64,000 bases of DNA from the NCBI GenBank assembly GCA_024680555.1, contig JAILCC010000022.1:62001-126000 (forward strand), in the 5' to 3' direction. The position numbers and the translations under genes were made by a program. The stretch is from a bacterium. Its GTDB lineage: Bacteria; Cyanobacteriota; Vampirovibrionia; Gastranaerophilales; JAILCC01. The notes under the pieces were generated by a model, which worked only from the letters and a program-made list of their open reading frames with translations, searched no databases and was not told the DNA's origin. Numbering within the stretch: the stretch's first letter is position 1; each line of letters starts with the position of its first letter. Of the stretch, positions 35,964 to 45,285 are shown piece after piece.

Positions 35964-37305
35964 GTCTGCCTCCCAGTGCTAAAAATACTGCTTTTACAAG
36001 AATAAATATTTCCCAAACAAGAGTCCTGTTTTTCAAATAATATAAATCATACTGTAATTTTTCGGTTACATCATCATTGTTTACGCAATGTCCTTGATTT
36101 ATTTGAGCCCAGCCTGTCCAACCTGTTTTGACCCATTGTCTGCTTGTATAATACGGAATTTCTTTTGAATATATTTTTACTAAATCATCCCATTCCGCAC
36201 GAGGACCGACTATGGACATTTCCCCTTTAAGTACGTTTATCATTTGCGGAATTTCGTCAAATCTTGCTTTTCTTACAAAACGGCAAAACGGAATAACTCT
36301 GTCATCATTTATGCCTGCGGTTTCCTCTTTTATTTTTCCGGCTTTCGGAACATAGTCATTTGCCCACATTGTGCGGAGTTTAAAACACTTGAACGGTCTT
36401 CCGCCTATGCCTATTCTTGTTTGTGTATAAATTGGGTTTTCGTGGTCGGTCATCCATATTCTTAAAGCCGTAAATACCGTTATTGGTGATGTAACCACCA
36501 AAATTATCGTTGCCGCAATTATGTCGTATGCACGTTTGCAAAAATCGTATACGACAGAGCGGTGCGTTGCGTATTGATAATACAGTTCTGTTATGGTTTT
36601 TTCATCAATATAATATTTGCCTGTTACGATTTCATAAAATTCCGGCATTTTATAAATTTCTATTCCTCTTGGAATTGAAATTATTTGCTCCGTTGCTTGT
36701 GCAATTACAACTGTATCTACTTTTTTCTCTTTTATTAGTTGTTTTAGGTTGCCTTCACTTTTGTATATCGGGAATTTATTATCTTCAACAATTTCTTCTT
36801 CGTGCGAATCTTCTTGCACAAAACCGACAACATTCATTCTTAACGCTTTTTTGCTCTGAATTTCGTCTGCAATTGTTCTTGCTCTCTCATCAGTACCCAA
36901 AATCAGTATGTTTTTTTCTTTTTTTACATAAAACAAATACAGGTGATAAAGTGCTCTATATAGCCTCAAAAATATAAATATTGCCAAAATATTTACTGCC
37001 AAAAATTGAAGCGATGAGGTTATTGATGCGGCGAAAATAAGCAGGTATATTGCCGGTAAAATATGCATCATAACAACACCTTCAAATAAAAGGTAGGTAT
37101 TTTTTACGGTTATGTTGTATTCACGTATTTTGTAATTGCCTTTTAAAAATAGGACTATAAGCCCGACCGATACAACAAGTATGCACAAAAACAGAATAGC
37201 CTTGCCAGTATATCCGAACAACTCTGCGCATATATATGTCACAAAGCATAATATTAGTAGGTCGAATATGAACATTATGGATGTTGCTTTTAGCAAACTC
37301 TTCAT
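35956..37305 (-). CDS. Initiating polyprenyl-phosphate sugar transferase (WbaP/CpsE type)
   Basis: A 449-aa protein with several N-terminal helices, a CoA-binding-like Rossmann segment (LILGTDERARTIADEI) and a C-terminal bacterial sugar transferase domain. The latter is marked by FKLRTMWANDY, FVRKARFDEIPQM and GEMSIVGPRAEW. This class moves a sugar-1-phosphate to undecaprenyl phosphate, starting the repeat unit. The domain arrangement and length match the WbaP/CpsE group. It is the second gene of the operon, after the chain-length protein. Confidence 0.92.
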   Translation of the reverse strand: MKSLLKATSIMFIFDLLILCFVTYICAELFGYTGKAILFLCILVVSVGLIVLFLKGNYKIREYNITVKNTYLLFEGVVMMHILPAIYLLIFAASITSSLQFLAVNILAIFIFLRLYRALYHLYLFYVKKEKNILILGTDERARTIADEIQSKKALRMNVVGFVQEDSHEEEIVEDNKFPIYKSEGNLKQLIKEKKVDTVVIAQATEQIISIPRGIEIYKMPEFYEIVTGKYYIDEKTITELYYQYATHRSVVYDFCKRAYDIIAATIILVVTSPITVFTALRIWMTDHENPIYTQTRIGIGGRPFKCFKLRTMWANDYVPKAGKIKEETAGINDDRVIPFCRFVRKARFDEIPQMINVLKGEMSIVGPRAEWDDLVKIYSKEIPYYTSRQWVKTGWTGWAQINQGHCVNNDDVTEKLQYDLYYLKNRTLVWEIFILVKAVFLALGGRHE

Positions 37306-37328
37306 TCTTTGCTCCTTAAATTTTCTTG

Positions 37329-38687
37329 TTAAAGTATAACATCATAAACTACTTCTTTGTTTTGGTTTTTAAGCGTTTCTTTTACGTTTTTGTATAATTC
37401 TGTATCCGTATCGGAAATTTTTGAAATAAGCATTGCTTTGTCATAAGCCGAAATCTTATTTGCAAATTCTGAGGTCATTTCAAAATTAGTAAGTGCTGCA
37501 TTTGATAATGTACCTATCTCTTGGGCGATATTTTTAGGTAATTCCGTCAAAGAAATCAGCAGAATTTTTTGAGGATTATAACTGAAGATTTTTAATTTTA
37601 ACGAATTTAGGTTTTTGCCCGCATCAAATACAATGTTGTTGGTAAGCATTGAATATGCCAGTTTTTTGTCGCTGACTTCGGCATATATCAGTGCTGCAAG
37701 TGCAGCTACAAAACCAAAAACAATACCCAAAAGTATATTGATGAGAAGCTTCGGAGATGAATTTTCAAAAGGTCTTAATTTTTGTGGTGCGTTTATAACC
37801 AGAACTTTTGATGTGTCGGATATGTTATCAACCATTTTTGCCCATTCCAGTTTTGTTGCCAGTTGTGCTAGTTTTTCTTTTTCTTCCGTTATTGCGATTT
37901 GTGAGCGTTCACCTGTGATATATTGGCTTTGCAAATTTCCGATAGCTCTTGATGCCGATTTTGAAAAACCGCTCATTGCGGTCAAATTCCCAATACCGGT
38001 TATTGATTGAGCAGGAACTCCTTTTGCAGCGGCAAGTTTTTCGTCCAGACTTTTCTTGGTCTTTTCGTATTCTTCTTCAAGTATTTTTTTGTCTGCCTTT
38101 GCTTTTTCAAGGTTAATTTTTTTGTGCAAATCGACGTAGTTGTTTATAAGGGAAGAAACTATACCGTATGCAACTTCGGGCTTTTTGTCTTTGTACTCAA
38201 CCCTTATTACGTTTGTATTTTTGATATTTTCAAGTTTTAAAATCTTTCCTTTCTTATAGAAATCTTTTGCTGAAAGGAATTCGCCCTCTTTTTTGTTAGG
38301 GAAGATTTTGTATTTTTTCTTATAAACGAGGTTATTTTCTCTGATAACTTTATCCAAAACCAATGCAGATTTTAGTAGCTCTAATTCGTTCATCATTGCT
38401 TTATCTGAGCCCATTGAAAACATAGAACCTGACGCATCTCCCAGTATGTATGGGTTAACCTCCATCATATTTGAACTGTTTGCTTTGTTAATGTACAAAT
38501 CTGCCGTTACTTTGTATTTTTTAGGCAATATAAAAGTTAGGGCTATAAAAAATATCAAAACAGAACAGAAAACTTTTACCAATAATACTCTTCTGCTCCA
38601 TATAATTTCCCATATTTTTCGTGGATTTATACTTATATCATCATCCAAGTTGGCATCTGCGGCTTGGTATTCCGAATTTAGTGACAT
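37329..38687 (-). CDS. Wzz/Wzc-type chain-length protein with degenerate C-terminal P-loop-like domain
   Basis: A 452-aa polysaccharide copolymerase. An N-terminal helix (VLLVKVFCSVLIFFIALTF), a large periplasmic region with coiled coil, and a second helix (LLINILLGIVFGFVAALAAL) are in Wzz order. The last ~120 residues (KILLISLTELPKNIAQEIG, then DKAMLISKISDTDTELY) resemble a BY-kinase P-loop fold, but the Walker A GxxxxGKS is absent. ATG 38687 is chosen because AAGGAG lies eight bases upstream; the earlier in-frame start at 38708 lacks one. It heads a minus-strand operon divergent from rfbCBDA. Confidence 0.85.
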   Translation of the reverse strand: MSLNSEYQAADANLDDDISINPRKIWEIIWSRRVLLVKVFCSVLIFFIALTFILPKKYKVTADLYINKANSSNMMEVNPYILGDASGSMFSMGSDKAMMNELELLKSALVLDKVIRENNLVYKKKYKIFPNKKEGEFLSAKDFYKKGKILKLENIKNTNVIRVEYKDKKPEVAYGIVSSLINNYVDLHKKINLEKAKADKKILEEEYEKTKKSLDEKLAAAKGVPAQSITGIGNLTAMSGFSKSASRAIGNLQSQYITGERSQIAITEEKEKLAQLATKLEWAKMVDNISDTSKVLVINAPQKLRPFENSSPKLLINILLGIVFGFVAALAALIYAEVSDKKLAYSMLTNNIVFDAGKNLNSLKLKIFSYNPQKILLISLTELPKNIAQEIGTLSNAALTNFEMTSEFANKISAYDKAMLISKISDTDTELYKNVKETLKNQNKEVVYDVIL

Positions 38688-38740
38688 TATGCTGCTCCTT
38701 GATATCAATTCACACTATGACACTATAACAAAAACATATT

Positions 38741-38776
38741 AAAAAGTTAACTAAATATTTGATATGTTAACTTTTT
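38741..38776. promoter_or_regulatory. Inverted repeat in divergent wzz-rfbC region
   Basis: AAAAAGTTAAC (38741-38751) and GTTAACTTTTT (38766-38776) are a perfect 11-base inverted repeat with a 14-base spacer. It lies between two outward-facing operons, so it is a candidate operator. A terminator role is unlikely because no gene ends there. Confidence 0.5.
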
Positions 38777-38888
38777 ACTCTCAAAATATTTATGACAAAG
38801 AGTTTTTTGAGTTATGCGCCAAAGTTGAAATTATATATTGTTTTATGTAAACTCAAAATAGGCAGAATGTTTTATTCTGATTTTGAAA

Positions 38889-38897
38889 TGATAAAAT
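38889..38897 (+). promoter_or_regulatory. Candidate extended -10 of rfbCBDA
   Basis: TGATAAAAT (TGn + TAAAAT) lies 28 bases before the rfbC ATG. A repeated purine-rich AGGAAAG region supplies the ribosome-binding site. Confidence 0.4.
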
Positions 38898-38924
38898 ATC
38901 TTTAAAGGAAAGAAAGGAAAGAAA

Positions 38925-39482
38925 ATGCCGTTTGAATTTATTCCGCAAAAAATTAAGGAAGTAATCTTGGTTAAACCTAAAGTATTTGGTGATAACAGAG
39001 GATTTTTTCTTGAAAGTTATAAGAAATCTGATTTTTTTGAAAATGGTATTGCCGTGGAATTTAATCAGGATAATCATTCAAAGTCCGCTGCGCATGTCTT
39101 GAGGGGATTGCATTATCAAGCAAAACCTTATGGTCAGGCAAAATTGGTAAGATGTTCAAGAGGACGCATATACGATGTCGCAGTTGATATAAGACCAAAT
39201 TCCGAAACATACGGACAATATGTGAAAGTTGAACTCTCTGAAGACAACAAGCAAATGCTATTTATTCCGGAAGGGTTTGCGCATGGTTTTGTTGTTTTGT
39301 CTGATGAAGCCGAACTTTTGTATAAAGCAAGTGGCGAATACGCTCCGCAGGCCGACAGAGGTGTATTGTGGTGTGATAAAGATATAAATATAGATTGGGA
39401 AATAGATTTTGAGCCGATATTATCTGATAAGGACAAAGTTCAACCCAAATTAGCTGAAATAAATAAAGAGGAGTTGATATAA
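38925..39482 (+). CDS. rfbC: dTDP-4-dehydrorhamnose 3,5-epimerase
   Basis: A 185-aa cupin-type RmlC. FGDNRGFFLESY, QDNHSKSAAHVLRGLHYQ (catalytic His in LRGLH) and FIPEGFAHGFVVLSDEAELLY are diagnostic. It epimerises dTDP-4-keto-6-deoxyglucose at C3 and C5. First gene of rfbCBDA, divergent from the Wzz operon. Its stop shares a base with the rfbB start (TAATG). Confidence 0.96.
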   Translation: MPFEFIPQKIKEVILVKPKVFGDNRGFFLESYKKSDFFENGIAVEFNQDNHSKSAAHVLRGLHYQAKPYGQAKLVRCSRGRIYDVAVDIRPNSETYGQYVKVELSEDNKQMLFIPEGFAHGFVVLSDEAELLYKASGEYAPQADRGVLWCDKDINIDWEIDFEPILSDKDKVQPKLAEINKEELI

Positions 39483-40465
39483 TGACAACATTACTGGTTA
39501 CCGGTGGTGCCGGATTTATTGGCAGCTGCTTTGTAAGACACGAACTTAAAAAACATCCCGACTACAAAATTATAAATTTGGATGCCCTTACATATTGCGG
39601 CAACATAGAAAACTTAAAAGATGTTGAAAATAACCCGAATTACAAATTTGTTCACGGAAATATATGTGACAAAAATTTGGTAAGACAACTTGTAAGAGAA
39701 GCGGATTGTGTAGTGAATTTCGCTGCGGAATCCCACGTGGATAATTCAATAAAACATCCCGAGATATTCATTGAAACAAATGTGCAAGGGACGTTGAACT
39801 TGTTGCAGGCAAGTAAGGAAATCGGTGTTGAAAGATATTTGCAGGTTTCAACCGATGAAGTATACGGAACATTGGGTAAAACAGGTTATTTTTATGAAAC
39901 TACTCCTCTTGCTCCAAACAGCCCTTATTCTGCTTCAAAAGCGAGTGCGGATATGCTTGTAAGAGCATACAGAGAAACTTATGGCTTGCCGACATTGAAT
40001 ACCAGATGTTCAAACAACTATGGTCCGTATCAATATCCCGAAAAACTCATTCCGTTTTTCATTTCACAGCTCCTTAAAGGTGAAAAGGTTCCCGTATACG
40101 GTGATGGGCTTAATGTCAGAGATTGGCTGTATGTATATGACCACTGCGAAGCAATAGATGTTGTCCTCCACAAAGGTAAAGTCGGAGAAGTTTATAATAT
40201 CGGCGGTCATAACGAAAAAACAAATATGGAAATTACAAGACTCATTCTTGCGGCAATGGGCAAGGATGAAAGCTCAATTAAATACGTTGAAGACCGTCTC
40301 GGGCATGATAGACGATATGCTATCTCTAACGACAAAATTTCTTCTGAACTCGGTTGGAAACCGTCAATTACATTTGAAGAAGGTATCAAGATTACAATTG
40401 ATTGGTATTTGAAAAATCAAGATTGGATGAAAGCTATCGAAAACAAGAAAGCGAGCTTGGTATAA
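39482..40465 (+). CDS. rfbB: dTDP-glucose 4,6-dehydratase
   Basis: A 327-aa extended SDR. TGGAGFIGSCFVRHEL is the NAD motif, and FAAESHVDNSIKHPEIFIETN, STDEVYG and YSASKASAD are the RmlB signatures, with YxxxK intact. It makes dTDP-4-keto-6-deoxyglucose from dTDP-glucose. It is coupled by TAATG overlaps to both rfbC and rfbD. Confidence 0.96.
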   Translation: MTTLLVTGGAGFIGSCFVRHELKKHPDYKIINLDALTYCGNIENLKDVENNPNYKFVHGNICDKNLVRQLVREADCVVNFAAESHVDNSIKHPEIFIETNVQGTLNLLQASKEIGVERYLQVSTDEVYGTLGKTGYFYETTPLAPNSPYSASKASADMLVRAYRETYGLPTLNTRCSNNYGPYQYPEKLIPFFISQLLKGEKVPVYGDGLNVRDWLYVYDHCEAIDVVLHKGKVGEVYNIGGHNEKTNMEITRLILAAMGKDESSIKYVEDRLGHDRRYAISNDKISSELGWKPSITFEEGIKITIDWYLKNQDWMKAIENKKASLV

Positions 40466-41292
40466 TGAAAAAAGTTTTGGTCACGGGTGCATACGGTATG
40501 CTTGGAAAAGACTTGTGCCCGATACTGAGAGACAACGGTTATGATGTATTTGAAACTGATATCCATAATCTCGATATTACCAAGACGGATAGTATAGAGG
40601 CGGTGTTTTCGGTTGAGAAGCCTGATATTGTTATTCACTGTGCAGGTTATACGAATGTTGACAAGGCGGAAGAAGATTATGAAACTGCAAAGCTGATAAA
40701 TGTTCAGGGTACTGAAAATATAGCTAAAGCAGTAAAAAAATATAATGCCGTAATGGTTTATATTTCTACCGACTACGTCTTTGACGGAAAAGCTCAAAAA
40801 CCTTATGTACCAAGTGATGTAACAAACCCGATTAACAAATATGGTTTGACAAAAAGAGATGGCGAAGTTGCCGTAACTGATAATCTTGAAAAATATTACA
40901 TTTGTAGAACAAGTTGGCTATACGGATATAAAGGCAAAAATTTTGTTGAGACAATGCTTTCGTTTGCCGATAAACCCGAATTAAAGGTTGTGGACGACCA
41001 AGTCGGATGTCCTACCTATACGGTCGATTTATCAAAAGCAATAATAAAAACTATTGAAAATAAACCGTATGGTATTTATCATACTTGTGGCGGCGGAAGT
41101 ACTTCTTGGTATGGTTTTGCAAAAGAAATATTTAAACTCGCAGCTAAAGACGTAAATCTAAAGCCATGTTTAACTGATGAATTTCCTAGAGCTGCAAAAA
41201 GACCTGCATATTCAATTATGGATAATGGCGGTATTTGCAGAGATTGGAAAGAAGCGTTGAAAGATTATTTTTTAAACAGAACAGAGGTGTAA
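40465..41292 (+). CDS. rfbD: dTDP-4-dehydrorhamnose reductase
   Basis: A 275-aa RmlD. VTGAYGMLGKDLCPIL is the cofactor loop, and YISTDYVFDGKAQKPY and NPINKYGLTKRDGE contain the catalytic motifs. It reduces the 4-keto sugar to dTDP-L-rhamnose. The ORF is open earlier inside rfbB, but the ATG at 40465 overlapping the rfbB stop (TAATG) is the clear start. Confidence 0.95.
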   Translation: MKKVLVTGAYGMLGKDLCPILRDNGYDVFETDIHNLDITKTDSIEAVFSVEKPDIVIHCAGYTNVDKAEEDYETAKLINVQGTENIAKAVKKYNAVMVYISTDYVFDGKAQKPYVPSDVTNPINKYGLTKRDGEVAVTDNLEKYYICRTSWLYGYKGKNFVETMLSFADKPELKVVDDQVGCPTYTVDLSKAIIKTIENKPYGIYHTCGGGSTSWYGFAKEIFKLAAKDVNLKPCLTDEFPRAAKRPAYSIMDNGGICRDWKEALKDYFLNRTEV

Positions 41293-41298
41293 AAAGAA

Positions 41299-42168
41299 AT
41301 GAAAGGAATTGTGTTAGCCGGCGGAAGCGGAACAAGATTATATCCAAGTACGATGGTTGTATCAAAACAACTGTTGCCTATTTATGATAAACCGATGGTC
41401 TATTATCCGATATCTGTTCTGATGCTTGCAGGGATAAAAGATATTTTAATCATTTCAACCCCTCATGATATACCGAATTTTGAAAAACTGCTCGGTGACG
41501 GTTCACAATTCGGAGTTAAATTTTCTTATAAAGTTCAGCCCAGTCCTGACGGTTTGGCACAGGCATTTATTTTAGGGGAAGAATTTATCGGGAAAGACTC
41601 AGTTGCGATGATTCTTGGCGACAACATTTTTTACGGACCGGGATTTTCGGCAATGTTAAAAAGAGCAATTGCTAATGCGGAAGATAAAAGCGAAGCTACC
41701 GTATTCGGTTATCCTGTAAGAGATCCCGAAAGATTTGGCGTGGTTGAATTTGATAAAAGCGGCAAGGCAATATCCATTGAAGAAAAACCTAAAGAGCCCA
41801 AATCAAATTATGCGGTAACAGGTTTATATTTTTACAATAACAAGGTTGTTGAATATGCAAAAAACCTAAAACCGTCGGCAAGAGGCGAACTTGAAATTAC
41901 CGATTTGAACAGAATATATCTGAAAGAAAACAAACTCAATGTAGAATTGTTGGGACGTGGTTTTGCATGGCTTGATACGGGAACGCATAAATCTTTGCTC
42001 CAAGCAAGTCAGTATGTTCAAACTATTGAAGAAAATCAGGGCATAAAGATTGCTTGCCTTGAAGAAATTGCATACCGTTTGGGATTTTTATCAAAAGAAA
42101 AAATTAAAGAAGACTCTGCGCAATACAAAAATAATGAGTATTTTTCTTACGTCAGGACATTGAAATAA
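41299..42168 (+). CDS. rfbA: Glucose-1-phosphate thymidylyltransferase
   Basis: A 289-aa Rml[29 protein letters not shown], read in parts, is the family nucleotide-binding signature. Further motifs are [32 protein letters not shown] and the LDTGTH loop. It makes dTDP-glucose, the first step of the rhamnose pathway. Last of the rfbCBDA set; it converges on the plsC-like gene 12 bases away with no clear terminator. Confidence 0.97.
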   Translation: MKGIVLAGGSGTRLYPSTMVVSKQLLPIYDKPMVYYPISVLMLAGIKDILIISTPHDIPNFEKLLGDGSQFGVKFSYKVQPSPDGLAQAFILGEEFIGKDSVAMILGDNIFYGPGFSAMLKRAIANAEDKSEATVFGYPVRDPERFGVVEFDKSGKAISIEEKPKEPKSNYAVTGLYFYNNKVVEYAKNLKPSARGELEITDLNRIYLKENKLNVELLGRGFAWLDTGTHKSLLQASQYVQTIEENQGIKIACLEEIAYRLGFLSKEKIKEDSAQYKNNEYFSYVRTLK

Positions 42169-42180
42169 CAATCGGCTGAA

Positions 42181-42828
42181 TTATTCTACATTTTCTTTCA
42201 TATAGTCTACCCATTGCTTTAGGATTTCTTCTTCAGGTAGTGTATATGGAATGGGTTTTCCTATTTTCAATACCAGATGTTTTTTGAACGGTATCCACGA
42301 ATATCCAGTAAAATTGCAGATGGCTATAGGTACAATATCCATTTTTGCAAGTTTTGCTATAGCAATAAAGCCGGGTTTTATGTCGTTGAATTTTTCCCCT
42401 TCCAATATTTGGTGTCCCTGAGGAAACATACCCAAATTCCACTTTGTATGTTTCGCAATGTCGAGAATGGTTTTTAGAGTTGCTTTTTCGGGATTATCTC
42501 TATCAACTGAGTATGCCCCAAGGCTAATAACCAAAAATCTTATCAACGGGTTTTTGTGGTTATAGAGTTCTTTCTTTGCCATATAAGCGACAGGTGCGTT
42601 GGCGACAACTGAAATAAGCGGTGGGTCAATGTAGGATTGGTGGTTTGATGTATATACATATCGTTTTTTTCTGTCGACATTATTCCAGCCGATAATCTTT
42701 GTTGTGTACCAAAATACTGCGGCGGGCCAAACAACAAGATATAAAAATAACGTAATGTATACAGTTCTTATAAAACCGTAGTCCTTTGGATATCTTCTGT
42801 TGTAATTTCTGTTTTTAATACCGAGCAT
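42181..42828 (-). CDS. 1-acyl-glycerol-3-phosphate acyltransferase-like protein
   Basis: A 215-aa PlsC-type acyltransferase with one N-terminal hydrophobic helix (TVYITLFLYLVVWPAAVFW). Motif I NHQSYIDPP has the catalytic His and Asp. Motif III reads MFPQGHQ instead of the usual FPEGTR, so the acidic and Arg residues that bind the glycerol phosphate are changed. It may acylate an atypical acceptor. The gene is the last of the run with Wza and follows its stop by about nine bases. Confidence 0.85.
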   Translation of the reverse strand: MLGIKNRNYNRRYPKDYGFIRTVYITLFLYLVVWPAAVFWYTTKIIGWNNVDRKKRYVYTSNHQSYIDPPLISVVANAPVAYMAKKELYNHKNPLIRFLVISLGAYSVDRDNPEKATLKTILDIAKHTKWNLGMFPQGHQILEGEKFNDIKPGFIAIAKLAKMDIVPIAICNFTGYSWIPFKKHLVLKIGKPIPYTLPEEEILKQWVDYMKENVE

Positions 42829-42837
42829 ATAAGCTTC

Positions 42838-45225
42838 CTATATTTTTGTTATTACAAATACGCCCGCCAGTATAGAAGCTACTGCTTGAAGTGTTGAACA
42901 AAGAGGAGTAATCCAATCGTTGCCTGCAATTTTTCTCGGAACAACAATTGTGTCTCCCGGTTTAACCTTTGTACCTATTGAAATTCTTTGAGCTTTGCCG
43001 TTTACTCCGACTCTGTATTTTCTGTATTTATTAGCATTCGGAGTATATCCTCCGGCATTTTTTAAATATGCCTTAGGACCTGCACCTCTGAGATAGGTAA
43101 ATGTTTGTTCGTTATATACTTCGCCTATTACGCTTACATAATTCGCAATTCTCGGAATGTAGATTGAATCTCCGTCCATTACGGCTATGTTATCAACTTT
43201 GCTGATTTTGTTCAGATTGTTGCTTTTGATGTTTAATGCAATACGACCGTTATATCTCTTTGCCAAAGAGCCTTCTTCGTCCTTCAACATAGAAATCAAT
43301 TGCAATTTATTGCTTTTATCTTCTTCTGTTTGCATTTTCGCACCGGAAATATGACCTTGCAGAAGTTTTATATCTCTTTCATTGTTTTCCATTGCTATTG
43401 CGGTTTGTTTTCCTTTAAGGCTATCTCTGCTGTAAACAATACCCCTCAAATCGGCATCGTCAGTCAGACCGCCAGCCATCTTGATTACATCGGTTAGTTT
43501 TTGACCTTTGATGAATGTGTATACTGCAGGTGTTGCTACGTATCCTGATATTTTTACGGTCTTTATAGCTTCATCATCTCTCAGTGTTCTGAAGAAAACT
43601 TTATCTTCGGGCTGAATATTTATGGAAACAAACTCATTGGATTTTATCATAACGTCATACAAATAATATGTAAATGTTTCGCTACCTCTTGTTATTTCTA
43701 CGGCAACATTTTCTGTTGGTATCAGATTTGCGTTTTTAGCTGCCGTTGCAGTTTGAAGATTTGCGGTTTTGAGTGCAGCCGGAAATTCATTGCTGTTATC
43801 AACGGGTTCTTCTACTTCAGATACTAGGAATTTCATGTTGGATACGATATCTGCCAATGACATACCATCTCTGTATATCATGTGTTTCGGTGCGTTGACG
43901 CAGCCATATACGTCAACAAATTTTGAACTTGTGTTTTTGTAGATAGTGATTACGTCCCTTGGCATAAGCTTCGGATCGTTCATCCCCTTAAAGAATTCTT
44001 GCAAGTATACGGGAATGATTTCAACATTGTTTCCCGAGCCTGAAATTCTTCTTATTACAGCTTGGTTCATAAATGTATCATCAAGCAATTCGTTTTCGCT
44101 TTTTAAGATGTCAGAAAGCTTCATACCTTCTTTCCATACGAATGTTGCCGGATGTTTTATGTTGCCTTGCAAGGCAACGAGGTTTTCTACACCGTTGTAA
44201 TATTCTTTAAATTCGATTGTATCACCATTTGCAAGTTTATGGTTTTTTGCGGACTTCCATTCAAAGGTTTTACCTGCCTTTTGTCCTAATACTTTATCAA
44301 AGCCAACGAGAACAAAAGAGTCCGGATTTGTTGTTACCAAAAAACCGCCTGCAAACCTGATTAAATCATCAATTGTTTCGCCCTTTTTTAATTCATAAAT
44401 ACCGGGAACAGGAACACCGTTTCTTACGGCAGCAGTGTTTCCGATTTTCGGTACAAAAATTTTGTCATTTGCTTTTAAAATGATGTTTCTGTCATTGCCG
44501 AATAATATTGAATCATATAGGTCGATAGCACCTGATTTTCCGTTGTATGTAATGTTTCTGAGTGAACCTGATTTTTTAACTCCGCCTGCTGCTCCCAAAG
44601 CATCATAAATTGATGAATTGCTGGAGATATAAACCTTGCCCGGATGGTTGACTTCACCATATATGAAAACCGAGAATAAGGTTTCGGATGATAATGTAAG
44701 TTTGATATTTATGTTTTTGAATTTTGTATTAGCTATACGGTTTACTTCGTTTTCAACTTCACCAAGAGTTCTGTTTTCTGCTCTTACAAGCCCCACCCCT
44801 GGGATAAAAACACTGCCGTTGGAATCTACGGTTACTTGAGAAGCAGGGGCTACTACATTAGCTCCAGTCATAGACATAACGTCTACAGATTCGCCGTATG
44901 AAAGGACATTAAGTCTGTCGCCGAGGCTTAATTTGTAGTCGGCGCCAAATTTTCCGACAGATGTTGAACCTTGCGCTCCGGTTGTACTAAACTGATATCC
45001 GATTTGTTTTAAAGGTTCTCCGGAAATAGCACTTTCACGTTTGTTGTACATTTGTTCTACAGAGCTATCGGCATCTTTGATAGTTTGAAAATTATTTTCA
45101 AACACATCACCTTTTTGGGTAATATTTGCTTCTATGTCATCTGTTGCCGCAAAAACTATTGATACAGGACATAGCATAAAGCTGAATGCGACCAGTATGA
45201 ACATAGTAATAATTTTTTTGAACAT
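42838..45225 (-). CDS. Wza-like polysaccharide export protein with multiple SLBB domains
   Basis: A 795-aa secreted protein. A signal peptide (1-26, ending VFAA) precedes a Poly_export segment (YKLSLGDRLNVLSYGESVD and VFIPGVGLVRAENRTLGEVE). Then come at least four SLBB-type units, recognised by repeats of the pattern V-x-G-E-V-x-x-P-G (VFIYGEVNHPGKVY, VVPG-type, VKISGYVATPAVYTF, VSVIGEVYNEQTFTY). The C-terminus is a hydrophobic helix (LCSTLQAVASILAGVFVITKI), as in the alpha-helical outer-membrane pore of Wza. At 795 aa it is about twice the length of E. coli Wza, owing to the extra SLBB units. Confidence 0.9.
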   Translation of the reverse strand: MFKKIITMFILVAFSFMLCPVSIVFAATDDIEANITQKGDVFENNFQTIKDADSSVEQMYNKRESAISGEPLKQIGYQFSTTGAQGSTSVGKFGADYKLSLGDRLNVLSYGESVDVMSMTGANVVAPASQVTVDSNGSVFIPGVGLVRAENRTLGEVENEVNRIANTKFKNINIKLTLSSETLFSVFIYGEVNHPGKVYISSNSSIYDALGAAGGVKKSGSLRNITYNGKSGAIDLYDSILFGNDRNIILKANDKIFVPKIGNTAAVRNGVPVPGIYELKKGETIDDLIRFAGGFLVTTNPDSFVLVGFDKVLGQKAGKTFEWKSAKNHKLANGDTIEFKEYYNGVENLVALQGNIKHPATFVWKEGMKLSDILKSENELLDDTFMNQAVIRRISGSGNNVEIIPVYLQEFFKGMNDPKLMPRDVITIYKNTSSKFVDVYGCVNAPKHMIYRDGMSLADIVSNMKFLVSEVEEPVDNSNEFPAALKTANLQTATAAKNANLIPTENVAVEITRGSETFTYYLYDVMIKSNEFVSINIQPEDKVFFRTLRDDEAIKTVKISGYVATPAVYTFIKGQKLTDVIKMAGGLTDDADLRGIVYSRDSLKGKQTAIAMENNERDIKLLQGHISGAKMQTEEDKSNKLQLISMLKDEEGSLAKRYNGRIALNIKSNNLNKISKVDNIAVMDGDSIYIPRIANYVSVIGEVYNEQTFTYLRGAGPKAYLKNAGGYTPNANKYRKYRVGVNGKAQRISIGTKVKPGDTIVVPRKIAGNDWITPLCSTLQAVASILAGVFVITKI

Positions 45226-45285
45226 CCTAAAATCCTTTCATAATTTTAGCTATTTTAATTTCTATATTAGATTATTACATGCTGA

